Source: Terriglobales bacterium (GTDB taxonomy: Bacteria; Acidobacteriota; Terriglobia; Terriglobales; Acidobacteriaceae). From it: a stretch of 64,000 nucleotides of DNA. The notes under the pieces are model-generated. The model saw only the letters and a program-made list of their open reading frames with translations, did not search any database and had not been told where the DNA came from. Of this stretch, positions 44,729-55,700 are shown piece by piece; the first letter of the stretch is position 1, and each line of letters opens with the position of its first letter. Both the position numbers and the translations under genes were made by a program. The stretch lies in contig JAICWP010000023.1 in NCBI GenBank assembly GCA_025934735.1, positions 1 to 64,000 of the forward strand. The letters run 5' to 3'.

Positions 44729-45352
44729 TCAGCTCCTGATGGCCTTTTCGCCTTTGCTTACCTTCAGGAGATCGCGCAATTTCATGCGCGCTTTGTGCAA
44801 TTGTGACTTGCTGTTGCCGATAGAACAACCCATGATTTCGGCAATCTCATTGTGCTCGTACCCTTCAATGTCGTGCAGCACGAATATGATACGGTAACCC
44901 GGCGGCAGGCTTTCAATGGCCCGCTCCAGGTTGACCCGGTCAATGGAGCCCGCCAGCATGTTGTCGCGGGCGCCGATATCCTTTTTTGGCCCTTCTTCCT
45001 GCGGCTCCAGGCTCTCTTCCAGCGAGACTTCCGGCAGGCCCTTCTTGCGCAGGTGCATCAGCACCACGTTCACGGCCAGCCGGTGCAGCCAGGTGGAAAA
45101 GGCCGATTCCCCCCGGAAGGTCGCAATCTTGCGGTAAAGCTGCAAGAACGCCTCCTGGGTCAGGTCCTCGGCTTCCGCCGTATTCCCGGTCATGCGCAAG
45201 CACAGCGAATAGACACGCCGCTTATGCATGCCGTACAAGGCCTCGAACGATTCCGAGTCTCCCCGCTTTGCCCGGTCGATGGCATCGGCTTCGGTGAGGC
45301 CGGGTACAAGAGTTTTCTTTGCTTGTGTCAATTCGCCTTTTTCAGGCCGCAC
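44729..45352 (-). CDS. ECF (sigma-70 family) RNA polymerase sigma factor
   Basis: This 207-residue sigma-E-type protein has region 2 ([53 protein letters not shown]) and region 4 ([20 protein letters not shown], then [21 protein letters not shown]). The start is GTG 45352, with other starts possible further in. With the anti-sigma and DUF4097 genes it forms a typical envelope-stress unit. The promoter it recognises cannot be read here with confidence. It diverges from the ADOP permease gene. Confidence 0.93.
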   Translation of the reverse strand: MRPEKGELTQAKKTLVPGLTEADAIDRAKRGDSESFEALYGMHKRRVYSLCLRMTGNTAEAEDLTQEAFLQLYRKIATFRGESAFSTWLHRLAVNVVLMHLRKKGLPEVSLEESLEPQEEGPKKDIGARDNMLAGSIDRVNLERAIESLPPGYRIIFVLHDIEGYEHNEIAEIMGCSIGNSKSQLHKARMKLRDLLKVSKGEKAIRS

Positions 45353-45796
45353 TGAATGTGATGCGGCTAAGTAGCTGTTCGTTGTACGGCTTGCACGCCA
45401 AACGCCAAACTCAGGTACAAGCTTCGGTCACTCCGCAGAGCGCTGGCCCCGGCCGCCAGGCCAGGTTTGTGCCAGTTGCCAAGCCACATACCGCTGGCCG
45501 TAGGCGTACTGGGATGAACCAAACCGGTTCTGGCTTTATTCCCGCCCCCAACCGTCGGGTAAAAATTGCCAACGCTGGTGAAACACGCGGCTTGTAGCGG
45601 CAGAGAACCGGCACACCGAGAAATGGCATCCAGCAACTCTGGTGCGCACTCCGCATTCCACTTTTATACACCCGGGGCGAGCGGTGCATCTGGGTGACGC
45701 AGGGCAGGCCCGCAACCGAAATCATTTTCCACTCTTCCCCTTGACATTCTACAAGAGCAGCGGCATCCTTCTTGTCGTTTGTCTAGGGGAGGCATC
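45353..45796. other. Divergent intergenic region, no gene recognised
   Basis: This 444-bp gap separates the sigma-factor gene from the ADOP permease gene. It has a TTGACA at 45741-45746, but no clear -10 box follows at the right distance. On the minus strand a TATAAA lies near 45663. Small frames here have no recognisable product. Confidence 0.5.
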
Positions 45797-48469
45797 ATGC
45801 GCCTGCAAGCGCCCATTTCCGCTTGGCTGCGGTCGTTGTTCAACCGCCGCAAGATGAACGACGACCTGGCGGAGGAACTGCGCTTCCATCTGGAGCAGCA
45901 AATCGAGCAGAACGTCGCCGCCGGCATGGCGCCGGAACAAGCGCGCCGGCAAGCCGTGCTCGCCTTTGGCGGCCTTGAAAGCGTGAAGGAGGACTGCCGC
46001 GACCAGTGGGGCGCGCGCCTGCTCGATATCACGCTGAAGGACCTGCGTTACGCGCTGCGCGGCTTCCGCAAGAGCCCGGTGTTCACGCTGGCGGTGGTGT
46101 GCACCATCGCGCTAGGGATCGGCGCCACCACCGCCGTCTTTAGCGTGGTGGACCGCATCCTGTTCCGCAGCCTGCCTTACGCGCACGCCGAGCGCCTGGT
46201 TTCCGTGGGCATCACCGCGCCGATTGAGGACAACGAGTTCATGCTGGGCGCCAATTACGCCTACTGGCGAGAAGCCAAGTTGCCTTTTGATTCCATTACC
46301 TCCATGACCGCCTTCGATTCGGCCATGTCCACCTGCGATCTCACGGAATCGCATCCTTTGCGCTTGAGCTGCCTGCAAGTGGAATCGAATTTTTTGTCTA
46401 CCTTGGGACTGCGGCCGGTGGTGGGGCGCAATTTCGAGCCCGACGATAACCGCCCCAACGCGCCGGCGGTGGCGCTCATTTCTTCCGCCCTGTGGCAGAG
46501 CCGGTTCGGCGGCGATCCCGCAGCCGTGGGAAAGCTGATGTCCGTGGACGGCAAGCCGGTGCGCGTAGTGGGCGTGCTGCCACGCGATTTCGAAATGCCT
46601 ACTCTGGCCGCCGCGGACGTTCTCTTTCCGCAACATCTCGACTGGAACGCGCAGAAGACTTCCTATCCCGGAAGCGTGTTGCGCTGCTTTGCGCGCCTGA
46701 AGCCGGGAGTCACGATGGAGCAAGCCCGGGCGCAGTTGCAGCCGCTTTTTGCGGATACACTCAAGGGAGCTCCGCCGCAGTTTCGCAACGAAGTTCACCT
46801 GGTGGTGCGCTCCTTGCGCGATCGTGAACTGGGCGATTCCAGCCTTGCCGCCTGGGTGCTGCTGGCGGCGGTGCTGGCCGTGCTGCTGATTGCCTGCGCC
46901 AATGTGGCCAACCTGCTGCTGGCGCGTTCCGCCTCGCGGCAGCGGGAGCTGGCGGTGCGCGCCGCTCTGGGAGCGGGGAGAGCCCGGCTGATGTGGCAGG
47001 CCTTGAGTGAGAGCCTGGTGCTGGCGCTGACCGGAGGACTGGCGGGTTGCGCCCTAGGCTATGGCCTGCTGCGCGTTTTTATCGGCATCGCTCCCAAAGG
47101 CTTGCCCCGCCTGCCGGAGGCCGGGTTAGATCACCGGGTGCTGCTGTTCGCAGTGGCGATTTCACTCGCCTGCGGGATTCTGTTTGGCATGGTTCCCGCA
47201 CTGCACCGTGCGCCTGCGCAACTCGCCCTGGCGGGGACGCGTTCCAGCGCTGGTTCACGCGGCTTCTTCCGCCAATTCCTGCTGGTGGCGCAAGTGGCAA
47301 TTTCTCTGGTCCTGCTGGCCGGGGCCAGCCTGTTATTGCGCAGCCTTTGGAAGCTGCAGAATCAGCCGCTCGGCATGCGCACCGACAGCCTGCTGATGGC
47401 CGAGATGACTCTAGGGCAGAACCGCTATCCGCAGCCCGAACAGCAACTGGCATTCTTTGATCAGCTGGAATCACGGCTGCGGCGAGTGCCCGGCCTCACG
47501 GCGCTGGCGCTCAGCGATTCCATGCCTCCCGGCGGCTGGGAGCACTACCGCATCTACGCCGCCATTGCGGTGCGCGGCCAGCCGCGATTTGCCGAAGGCA
47601 CGGGCGGGCCGGTGGACTGGCGGGCGGTGACCCCGGACTATTTTTCCGCTCTCGGCATTCCGATTGTGCGTGGCCGCGGTTTTACCGAACGTGACCGCGA
47701 CCCCGACCAGCACGCCATCATTCTCAGCCAGACGCTGGCGCGGCGCATGTTTCCCGGGCGGGATCCCCTGGGGCAGCAGTTGCAGCCCGGCTTGGACGGG
47801 CCCTGGTACACCGTGATTGGCTTGGCCGGGGATGTGAAGAATGATGGTCTGGCGGTGCCCGCCTCGCCCGAGTATTACGTTGTGCGGCGACATGCCGGGG
47901 GCGCTTCCGCCGACCCTCCCAATTACGTCAACCATCATGTTTTCGTTCTCTTGCGCACGGGGATGAAAGCGGCTGGCATGGCCGAGTTGGTGCGCAGCGA
48001 TATCGCCGCCCTGGACCCGACACTGCCGGTGACCATAGACACCATGCGCCAGCGCGTAGGCCAGATGGAAGCTCGGCCGCGCTTCGACGCGGCGCTGCTC
48101 AGCCTGTTCGCAGGACTGGGAGTTCTGCTGGCCGCCATTGGAATTTATGGCGTGGTCGCCTATCTGGTAGCGCAGCGCACGCAGGAGATCGGCGTGCGCA
48201 TGGCCTTAGGCGCCAGCACCGGTGACGTTTTGCGCCTGGTGACGGGCAAAGGACTGGTGCTGATTGTGTCGGGCGCGGTAGTGGGCGTTGTCGCCGCGCT
48301 GGGAGTTTCGCGTTTGCTGACCAGCCTGCTGTTTGGCGTGCGCCCCGACGATCCGCTGACGCTTGGCGCGGCTGCCGGCCTGCTGGTCACGGTGGCGCTG
48401 CTGGCGACCTATATTCCGGCGCGCGCCGCAACCCGCATTGATCCCATGGTGGCGCTGCGCTACGAGTGA
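45797..48469 (+). CDS. ADOP-type ABC permease (MacB/FtsX-like, duplicated)
   Basis: The protein has about 890 residues from ATG 45797, with GGGGAGG a few bases upstream. An N-terminal segment (EELRFHLEQQIEQNVAAGM) is typical of Acidobacterial Duplicated Orphan Permeases. Two units of MacB-type periplasmic domain plus FtsX transmembrane domain follow, the first helix near KSPVFTLAVVCTIALGIGA and the final block EIGVRMALGASTGDVLRLV. No ATP-binding subunit is encoded nearby, as usual for this group. Its substrate is unknown. A PadR regulator follows, separated by a REP-like element. Confidence 0.93.
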   Translation: MRLQAPISAWLRSLFNRRKMNDDLAEELRFHLEQQIEQNVAAGMAPEQARRQAVLAFGGLESVKEDCRDQWGARLLDITLKDLRYALRGFRKSPVFTLAVVCTIALGIGATTAVFSVVDRILFRSLPYAHAERLVSVGITAPIEDNEFMLGANYAYWREAKLPFDSITSMTAFDSAMSTCDLTESHPLRLSCLQVESNFLSTLGLRPVVGRNFEPDDNRPNAPAVALISSALWQSRFGGDPAAVGKLMSVDGKPVRVVGVLPRDFEMPTLAAADVLFPQHLDWNAQKTSYPGSVLRCFARLKPGVTMEQARAQLQPLFADTLKGAPPQFRNEVHLVVRSLRDRELGDSSLAAWVLLAAVLAVLLIACANVANLLLARSASRQRELAVRAALGAGRARLMWQALSESLVLALTGGLAGCALGYGLLRVFIGIAPKGLPRLPEAGLDHRVLLFAVAISLACGILFGMVPALHRAPAQLALAGTRSSAGSRGFFRQFLLVAQVAISLVLLAGASLLLRSLWKLQNQPLGMRTDSLLMAEMTLGQNRYPQPEQQLAFFDQLESRLRRVPGLTALALSDSMPPGGWEHYRIYAAIAVRGQPRFAEGTGGPVDWRAVTPDYFSALGIPIVRGRGFTERDRDPDQHAIILSQTLARRMFPGRDPLGQQLQPGLDGPWYTVIGLAGDVKNDGLAVPASPEYYVVRRHAGGASADPPNYVNHHVFVLLRTGMKAAGMAELVRSDIAALDPTLPVTIDTMRQRVGQMEARPRFDAALLSLFAGLGVLLAAIGIYGVVAYLVAQRTQEIGVRMALGASTGDVLRLVTGKGLVLIVSGAVVGVVAALGVSRLLTSLLFGVRPDDPLTLGAAAGLLVTVALLATYIPARAATRIDPMVALRYE

Positions 48470-48587
48470 GGTGATCCGCTCGGTTGGAGTCGAAGCTCTA
48501 CGCTCACTGGAGTCATGCTGAGACCCTTCCGTGCCGAAGCATCTCGCGTGCAGCGCCGCTTCAGCGGACGTTCAAGTTGGACGCTGG

Positions 48588-48655
48588 CAGCGGTTCACCA
48601 CCAGCCCCGATGGGGCGTCATAGTAGAGCCCAGGGCGGCAGCCCTGGGTAGGTGA
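48588..48655. repeat. REP-like double hairpin between permease and PadR genes
   Basis: GCCCCGATGGGGC is followed by CCCAGGGCGGCAGCCCTGGG. The layout matches the elements at 238, 1438 and 6181, although the sequences differ. Confidence 0.65.
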
Positions 48656-48710
48656 CAAATATAAATTCGAGGCCCGGAGGGACGGCACTCGTCTCCTATT
48701 CGGAGGAAGA

Positions 48711-49040
48711 ATGAACCAAGCAGTGGACCTGCTGCAGGGCACGCTCGACCTGCTGATCCTGAAAACGCTGGCGCTAGAGACGATGCATGGTTGGGGCATC
48801 GCCCAGCGCATCCAGCAGATTTCCCAAGACGCGCTGCAGGTGCAGCAGGGTTCCTTGTATCCGGCGCTTCATCGGCTTGAGCAGCAGGGCTGGATCGAGG
48901 CCGAGTGGCGGCCCTCGGAAAACAACCGCCGGGCGAAGTATTATTCGCTCACCCGCGCGGGCCGCAAGCAACTGGAAGTGGAAACCGCGAACTGGGAACG
49001 GCTTTCGGCGGCAATCCGGCAGATTCTGCAGACGGTTTGA
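48711..49040 (+). CDS. PadR family transcriptional regulator
   Basis: This 109-residue PadR protein has the winged helix ([38 protein letters not shown]) and the recognition segment [16 protein letters not shown]. PadR proteins repress genes for transport and stress response. In acidobacteria they commonly accompany ADOP permeases, usually upstream; here it is about 240 bp downstream of the permease. GGAGG lies about 7 bases before the ATG. The C-terminus ends in a short helix. Confidence 0.92.
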   Translation: MNQAVDLLQGTLDLLILKTLALETMHGWGIAQRIQQISQDALQVQQGSLYPALHRLEQQGWIEAEWRPSENNRRAKYYSLTRAGRKQLEVETANWERLSAAIRQILQTV

Positions 49041-49067
49041 AGTTGGCGCTAACACCCGCAAATCTCT

Positions 49068-49108
49068 GTCATGTTGAGCGAGGCGAATGCCCGAGTCGAA
49101 ACACCCCT
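49068..49108. repeat. Dispersed ~42-bp repeat, copy 2
   Basis: It is almost identical to 30914-30955 (GTCATGTTGAGCGAG ... CCCGAGTCGAAACACCCCT) and lies just after the PadR gene. Confidence 0.7.
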
Positions 49109-49185
49109 CGGAGTCCGGACCTGCCGAGAAGCCGCCGGAGTTTTAACGGAACATTCTCGCAGCTGTGGAGCTGGAACACACGGGG

Positions 49186-49250
49186 TAGGGGCCCCTCGAC
49201 TGCACGAGCCGATTCGCGAGCGAATCGGTACCGTGCAGCTCGGGATGACA
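49186..49250. repeat. Dispersed 65-bp repeat with palindromic core
   Basis: It shares its layout and the core CCGATTCGCGAGCGAATCGG with 26547-26612; both end in GGATGACA. It lies between PadR and the MFS gene. Confidence 0.65.
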
Positions 49251-49275
49251 AACAGCTGGGATGACATTCAGATGT

Positions 49276-50583
49276 TTATGCCGCCGCGGCCGATTTGGCG
49301 GTGATAGTTTCCAGGCCATGCCCGTGCGGCCCAGTTTCGCGCTGGCGCAGTAGGAAGGCGAAGAGCACGCCCAGAAATCCCAGGATGGAAAAAATCCACA
49401 TCCCCATCCGGTAGCCTTCGGGGTGGGCGGCGCTGGCGGCGGAGTGGTCGTTGGCCCAGCCGACCAGCAGGTTGAATCCCGCCAGGCCGATGTTCTGAAT
49501 CATGGTCATGAGCCCGTAGGCCGTGCCCAGCTTGGGCTGCTCCACGATGTAGGCCACCGAGGGCCACATGACTGCCGGAATTAGCGAAAATGCCACCCCC
49601 ATCATGGCCATGGGCACATACAGCGAAATATTCGTGTAGCCCATCATCAGATACACCGGAATCAGCAGCAGGGAGCCGAACATCATGAGCAGGGCGCGCT
49701 TGCCGATCTTGTCGGCGAACAGGCCAAACACCGGTGTGCCGAACATGGTGAAGGCGGTCAGAATGCTGACCAGAAAGCCGCCCAGTTCGCGGCTGGTGTG
49801 GTGCGCGTCCATGAAGAACTTGATGGCAAAAGTTTCAAACGGAAAAATCGCCGAGTAGAACACAATGCACAAGGCAACGATGTACCAGTAGGAGCGTCCG
49901 AAGCGGAGAATGTCCTTAAAAACGACTTTATCGGTGGAGCTGGCCTGGGCTAATGAGTATTTGTGTTCGGCGCGCACCTCGAAAATCCAATAGAGCACGG
50001 CGCCGATTACGCACAGGGTGCCGAAGCCGACGGCGATCAGCAAAGGATTACGCCAGCTGCTGTAGGCGGGCTGCGCCCAAGTAGGCGAATTCTGCGCCAG
50101 CCATGTGCCCAACCGCGCGATCATCAGGTTGATGCCAAAGGCGAAGCTCAGTTCCTTACCGCGGAACCACTTGGCCACGGCCGTGGTCACGGCCACAATC
50201 AGCGACTCGGCGCCCAGCCCGAACACCAGCCGCCCTGAAGCCATGACCGCCAGCGTGGGAGAGGCCACGGTTAAGGCCGCACCGAGAAGGCAGAGCGTAC
50301 CGAAAATGAAAATCGCCTTGCGCGTGCCGATGCGGTCCACAATCATCCCGCCCACGAGCACCATGAACACATTGGGAATGCTGTATATCGCCTGCAGGAG
50401 CCCGATATCAGCGTTGCTGAAATGCAGTTGCTTGACCAGCAGGTCGGCGATGGGGGCAATGCAGTCGTAAACGTAGTAATTGCCCAGCATGGCCAGGCTG
50501 ATGAACAGCAGCACGATCCAGCGGTAGAGGCGTGAAGGTTCGGGGCGGACGGAAGGGTCGCGAACAGCGGCTTCAGTAGTCAA
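49276..50583 (-). CDS. Major facilitator superfamily transporter
   Basis: This 435-residue protein has twelve apparent transmembrane helices. GGMIVDRIGTRKAIFIFG is the MFS loop 2-3 motif. Other segments are AVAKWFRGKELSFAFGINLM and FGLFADKIGKRALLMMFGS. The pattern, including SVAYIVEQPKLGTAYGLMTM, resembles the MFSD1-type or OFA-like groups of dipeptide or organic-acid carriers, so the substrate remains open. It is monocistronic by position. A short-word hairpin repeat lies just upstream of its start. Confidence 0.85.
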   Translation of the reverse strand: MTTEAAVRDPSVRPEPSRLYRWIVLLFISLAMLGNYYVYDCIAPIADLLVKQLHFSNADIGLLQAIYSIPNVFMVLVGGMIVDRIGTRKAIFIFGTLCLLGAALTVASPTLAVMASGRLVFGLGAESLIVAVTTAVAKWFRGKELSFAFGINLMIARLGTWLAQNSPTWAQPAYSSWRNPLLIAVGFGTLCVIGAVLYWIFEVRAEHKYSLAQASSTDKVVFKDILRFGRSYWYIVALCIVFYSAIFPFETFAIKFFMDAHHTSRELGGFLVSILTAFTMFGTPVFGLFADKIGKRALLMMFGSLLLIPVYLMMGYTNISLYVPMAMMGVAFSLIPAVMWPSVAYIVEQPKLGTAYGLMTMIQNIGLAGFNLLVGWANDHSAASAAHPEGYRMGMWIFSILGFLGVLFAFLLRQRETGPHGHGLETITAKSAAAA

Positions 50584-50639
50584 GTTGAACTTCTTCTTTA
50601 GAGTGGCTGAAAGCAGAGGATAGCAGACGGGGCAAGCGG

Positions 50640-50737
50640 AAATTCGAGTTTCAAGTTTCGAGTTTCAAGCCCAACCCGGCGCGGGACCGGAAACTTGAAA
50701 CCCGAAACTTCGCAACCTTAAAACCTTGAAACCTTAC
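50640..50737. repeat. GTTTCAAG-word hairpin
   Basis: GAGTTTCAAGTTTCGAGTTTCAAG on the left faces GGAAACTTGAAACCCGAAACTT on the right, over a GC-rich loop. It continues as AACCTTAAAACCTTGAAACC up to the stop of the next minus-strand gene (50734). Confidence 0.7.
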
Positions 50738-51381
50738 TGCTTGGCCGGCGGAATCTGGGTGGCGGGCCGGTTGGCGTCCTGCTGGTGTATGCGGTCAATA
50801 TCCTGGTTGGTATAGACCTTGGCAGGGGGATGCGCCTGCTCCCAGGCTCGGATTGCGGCTGCCGCCTGCGCCAGGTTCTCCGGAGTTGCGGGAATGCTGG
50901 TGGCATTGTCGAACGCCGCCGCCCCCGTATTGAGAAACTTCTCGGGCATATTGCGCGCCATCATCATTCCGTGCGGGCCAGGGCGCATCATCGGGTGTCC
51001 ACCCATGCGCGCTGCCAAGGGCACAAAAGGCCGCGGTCCGATCAGCGGGGAAACCGCCCCCTCGACCGTGGGCTGGCCGCTCACGCTTACCAGGGAGACG
51101 GCCGGCGGCGCCATATTGGCGCTGCTGCTCAGTCCCATGTTGCTGATGGAAAGCGTGGCGTTGGTAGCGCCCGCGACATTGCCCGGGGTGGCGTTGCTGG
51201 CTCCTGCTGGCGATACGGAAACACCATTCAGGCTCAGGATGGGAGCGCTGACAACCGGATAGTTGAACTGATCCCAAAACAGGTGGTTGCTGGCAAAGCC
51301 GGTGTTGGTGACCCAGGTCTGCCCAAAGGCTGATACTACCGCGAAACTCAAGAACGCCACTGCGATTAGCCCGCGACGCAT
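50734..51381 (-). CDS. Secreted low-complexity protein, unknown
   Basis: This protein of about 215 residues has a signal peptide (LIAVAFLSFAVVSAFGQ). The mature part is low in charge and rich in Ala, Pro, Ser and Asn, with a Met/His/Pro/Gly patch (GGHPMMRPGPHGMMMARNM) near the middle that could bind metal. No family is recognised. The start at ATG 51381 has GGAGG about seven bases upstream. It stands alone between the MFS gene and a ThiF-like gene. Confidence 0.7.
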   Translation of the reverse strand: MRRGLIAVAFLSFAVVSAFGQTWVTNTGFASNHLFWDQFNYPVVSAPILSLNGVSVSPAGASNATPGNVAGATNATLSISNMGLSSSANMAPPAVSLVSVSGQPTVEGAVSPLIGPRPFVPLAARMGGHPMMRPGPHGMMMARNMPEKFLNTGAAAFDNATSIPATPENLAQAAAAIRAWEQAHPPAKVYTNQDIDRIHQQDANRPATQIPPAKQ

Positions 51382-51449
51382 AATGTCCTCCCGCCCGGCT
51401 GGTTGGCTGGGCGTGGGCAAATCTTAAAGTATTGCCTAGGGGAAAGTCA

Positions 51450-52466
51450 CTAACTTCCTATATAGCGGGCATATAGGCTTCTGGCCACTGCGGTATCGGA
51501 AGTGCCTTTTATGATCGCCCTGCCATCCGGAAACAGCGTCATTTCATAGGGTTCGTGCCAGAACTTGAGCACGAACTCATTGTGGCGGACGGCGCCGTGG
51601 GGCTTAAGCCGTTCACTGATAAGGGCAAAATCCATGGGACGGGAGGACTCGTGAATCTGGACGGAATTACGCCCGCACAGCGTTAGGTGTGGCCGGCCCT
51701 CGCCCGCCAGGTGAATGAGTTCCCGGCGTCCGCAGCAGCGGCAGTCAGGACGGGGAGTTCCCGCCTGGATGGCCGAGGTCTGGTTGCTCCAAACGTCCCA
51801 GGAGAGCAGGGTGCGACGCATTTGCTCGCGGGCGCCAACCAGCAGCTTGAGCGCTTCCGCGGCGGCTACGGAGGCGAGCAGGCTGACCGCCGGGCCTAGC
51901 ACGCCGGCGGTTTCGCAGGTCTCCAGCATACCCTGTGGCGCCTCCGGAAACAGGCAGGCCAGGCACGCGGTTTCGCCGGGCAGGACGTTCATGGTGAGCC
52001 CATAGCTGCCAACCGCCGCGCAATAGATCCACGGCAGCCCGCGCTGCACGGCAAAATCGTTCAGCAGGTAACGGGTCTCGAAATTGTCAGTGCCATCGAG
52101 CAACAGCTGAGTTCCTGCGAGAAGGCGCTCAATGTTTTCCGGCACGAGGTCAGCGACCTCAGGTTCGACCACAATTTCAGAGTTGAAGGCCGCGAGCTTA
52201 CGGGCGGCGGCGATCGCCTTGGGCAGGGAAGCGGCGGCATCGGCTTCATCGAACAGCGCCTGGCGCTGCAGGTTGCTGGGCTCAACATAGTCGCGGTCAA
52301 TAATGCGCAGCGTGCCCACCCCGGCGCGCGCCAATAATCCGGCGAGGATGGAACCGGTGGCGCCGCAGCCGACAATCGCCACCCGCGCCTGTGCCAGCCG
52401 GCGCTGGCCCTCGGCCCCAATGCCGGGAAACAGAATTTGCCGCGAGTATCGCTCCTCGAAACTCAA
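51450..52466 (-). CDS. ThiF/MoeB/HesA family adenylyltransferase
   Basis: This 338-residue E1-like enzyme adenylates the C-terminus of a ubiquitin-like sulfur carrier. The nucleotide-binding loop (VAIVGCGATGSILAGLLARAG), IDRDYVEPSNLQRQ and DGTDNFETRYLLND are canonical. The zinc Cys pairs lie in CLACLF and CRCCGR, and CETAGVLGP holds the likely catalytic Cys. There is no rhodanese domain; instead a short C-terminal domain of about 90 residues follows. No thiS or moaD is adjacent, so thiamine, molybdopterin or another sulfur pathway is possible. Confidence 0.9.
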   Translation of the reverse strand: MSFEERYSRQILFPGIGAEGQRRLAQARVAIVGCGATGSILAGLLARAGVGTLRIIDRDYVEPSNLQRQALFDEADAAASLPKAIAAARKLAAFNSEIVVEPEVADLVPENIERLLAGTQLLLDGTDNFETRYLLNDFAVQRGLPWIYCAAVGSYGLTMNVLPGETACLACLFPEAPQGMLETCETAGVLGPAVSLLASVAAAEALKLLVGAREQMRRTLLSWDVWSNQTSAIQAGTPRPDCRCCGRRELIHLAGEGRPHLTLCGRNSVQIHESSRPMDFALISERLKPHGAVRHNEFVLKFWHEPYEMTLFPDGRAIIKGTSDTAVARSLYARYIGS

Positions 52467-52726
52467 TGGCCATCCCCTTCGGATGTACTAACCCTTTATT
52501 ATAGGAGTCAGCAACTCGCGAATCGGGTATGGCCGCTGTCAGGGGAGCGCGCGCGGGCGCCGTAGGCTTCCCAGCCAGTTCTGTCGCGACCGTGCAGGGG
52601 TTCGGGCAAGGGAAGCCACGCGCGTTCCGTGGCCGCTCGAATGTGCAACGTTGCTGGCTGGCCGGTTCATCGAATTAGCTACCACTCCAGCTCAGACGGG
52701 GACATGCAAGCCGGCAAGGAGTCTGT

Positions 52727-55700
52727 TTGGCGGTAAGGACAGGGTTTGTCCGGACACTCGCGATGGTGGCGATGCTGGCAGCAGCCGGTGTGGTGCGCCC
52801 TGCCCTGGCGCAGGGCCGGGATGCGGCGGCAACCTCCGAGCTGCGCCCGCGGCAATCTCCCGCGTCCACGCAGGAAACGGTTCTCTCCAAACCGGCTTCC
52901 GATTCCGTTCCCGCCTCCGATGCGGCGCCGCTGGGCATCGTCTCGGAATACCAGGGTCTTCCGGTGCGCGACATCCGCTTTGCCGGGGTGGAAAGCGGTG
53001 ACCTGCAGCAACTGCAAAAGGTGGTGACGCAAAAAGCCAACCAGCCCCTGGACCGCTACAAAATTCGCGACAGCGTGCGCGCCCTGTTCGCCACCGGCCG
53101 CTTTGCCGATGTCCAGGTGGAGGCGGACCGCACGCCGCAAAACCAGGTGGACCTGGTTTTCCGGGCGGTGCAGAACTACTTTGTGGGCGTGGTCAGGGTG
53201 GAAGGCGCACCCCGCGAGCTCACCACCACGCAGCTGGCCAATGCCAGCAAGCTGCAGCTGGGCGAACTTTATACCCAGGAAAAACTCCAGAGCGGCATTG
53301 ACCGCATGGGCCAGCTCCTGCAGGAGAACGGGTATTACCAGGCCACCATTACCGAGAGCGAGCAGCGCGATGCCGCCACCCAGCAGGTGAACATTTCTTT
53401 TCATGTGGACCCGGGGGCGCAGGCGCGGGTGGGCCGCATCACGCTCACCGGACATGCCGGATTCACGCTCCTGGAACTGCTGAATGCGGCGCACTTCCAT
53501 CCCGGCGACCGCGTGCTCACCCAAAACCTGACCAGCACCCTGCGCCGCTTGCGGAAGAAATACCAGAAGATCAATCGTTTGGAGGCGCAGGTCTCCATAC
53601 CCACCCAGAGTTACCAGCCCGCCACCAACACCGTCGACTATGTTTTAAATATCGAGCCCGGGCCCACGGTGATCATCCGCGTGCAAGGCGTGGGCATGCG
53701 CGCCAGCGAAATCAAGAAGCTGATTCCGGTATACGAAGAGAACGCGGTGGATGAAGACCTGGTGAACGAAGGCCGGCGCAACCTGCGCGACTACATGCAG
53801 ACCCACGGCTATTTCGATGCGGAAGTGAACGTTCGCCGCGATTTCGACGAGAAAAAGAATGAGCGGCAGATTGTCTACATTGTCGAACGGGGCATCCGGC
53901 ACAAGCTCACCAACATCAACATCAGCGGTAATTCTTATTTCGACAGCGGCATGATCCGCGAGCGCATGCAGGTGCAGCCCGCCGGCCGGCTGTTCTCGCA
54001 GGGCATGTACAGCCAGCAGCTGCTGGCCGGCGACGTCAACGCCATTCAGAATCTGTACCACGCCAACGGTTTCCAGCAGGTGAAGGTTACGCCCGCTGTC
54101 CACGACAATTACCTGGGGCAGATCGGGCGGATTGCCATAGACATCCGCATTGACGAGGGCCCGCAGACGCGAGTGGGCACGCTGCGTATCGTGGGCAACA
54201 AGACCGTGCCCGAGCAGGACCTGCTGCCCAACCTGTCCAACGTGGAGGGACAGCCGTTTTCGCAGGCCAACATTGCCGCCGACCGTGATGCCCTCCTGAC
54301 CTACTACTTCAACAACGGCTTTCCCGACGCCGCCTTCGAATACACCGCCCAGCCCGAGCCGGGCGCACCCGACCGTGTGGATCTGGCCTACACCATCCGC
54401 GAAGGGCAGCAGTTCTTTGTGGACCGGGTGCTGGTGGACGGCCTGAACTATACCCGGCCATACGTGGTGCGCCGCGAGTTGCAGATTCATACCGGCGATC
54501 CGATCAGCCAAAACCAGATGTACGACAGCCAGAGCCAGCTCTACAACCTGGGCATCTTCAACGAGGTGGACACGGCGGTGCAGAATCCGGAGGGCGACGT
54601 TCCCAACAAGAACGTGCTGTTCAGCGTCCAGGAAGCGCGCCGCTATACGTTCAACTACGGCATTGGCTTTGAAGCGCAGACCGGGCAGCCTGCCGGCCCG
54701 ACGCAGCCGCAGGGAGAAACCGGAGTGAGCCCGCGCGTGTCATTTGGCGTGACCCGCCTGAACTTCCGCGGGCGCGACCACACTATTTCCTTCAAGTCGC
54801 ACGTTGGGCGCCTGGAGCAACGCGCCCTGGTCAGTTACGACGCGCCCCACTGGTTTAACAATGATAAGTTGAGGCTCACCTTCGCCGCCTTCTATGACAA
54901 TTCGCTCGACGTTGTCACCTACACCTCTAACCGGCTGGAAGGCTCGGCGCAAATCGAGCAGAGCTGGAGCAAGGTGACGACAACGCTTTACCGCTTTACC
55001 TACCGCCGGGTTCAGGCCACCAACCTGGTGCCGCTCTCACCCAACCTGTTTCCCCTGCTTTCGCAGCCGGTGCGCGTCGGCATGCCTAGCTTCACCTACA
55101 TTCGTGACAAGCGCGACAATCCCATCGAGACCACTCGCGGCAACTACACCACCTTCGACGCCGGCGTGGCGGCTGGTTTCTTTGGCTCTGAAGCCAGTTT
55201 CAGCCGCATGCTGGTGCAGAACGCGACCTACATGCCGTTTGGCTCGACCCGCAGCAAGAACAAATGGGTATTCGCCCGCTCCACCACCATCGGCGTGGAA
55301 AACCTGTTCGGCAAAGGCGAGGTAATTCCGTTGCCGGAACGCTTCCTCTCTGGCGGCGGCAACACACTGCGCGGGTTTGCCATTAACCAGGCGGGGCCGC
55401 GCGACCCGGCTACCGGCGCTCCCCTGGGCGGAGACGCGCTTTTCATCAATAACCTGGAAGTGCGCACGCCTACGGTGTCGCTGCCGTGGCTGGGCAACAA
55501 CATGGGATTTGTGGTGTTTCACGATGCCGGCAATGTCTTCTCCTCACCCAACGAGTTGGCCAAGGGGCTGGCCCGCTGGAACCAGGACACCAGCCATTGC
55601 TTTGTGGGCAGCCTGAGCTGCAATTTCAATTATCTGTCCCAGAACCTGGGGGCGGGCGTGCGCTACAAGACGCCCATTGGCCCACTGCGCTTCGACGTGG

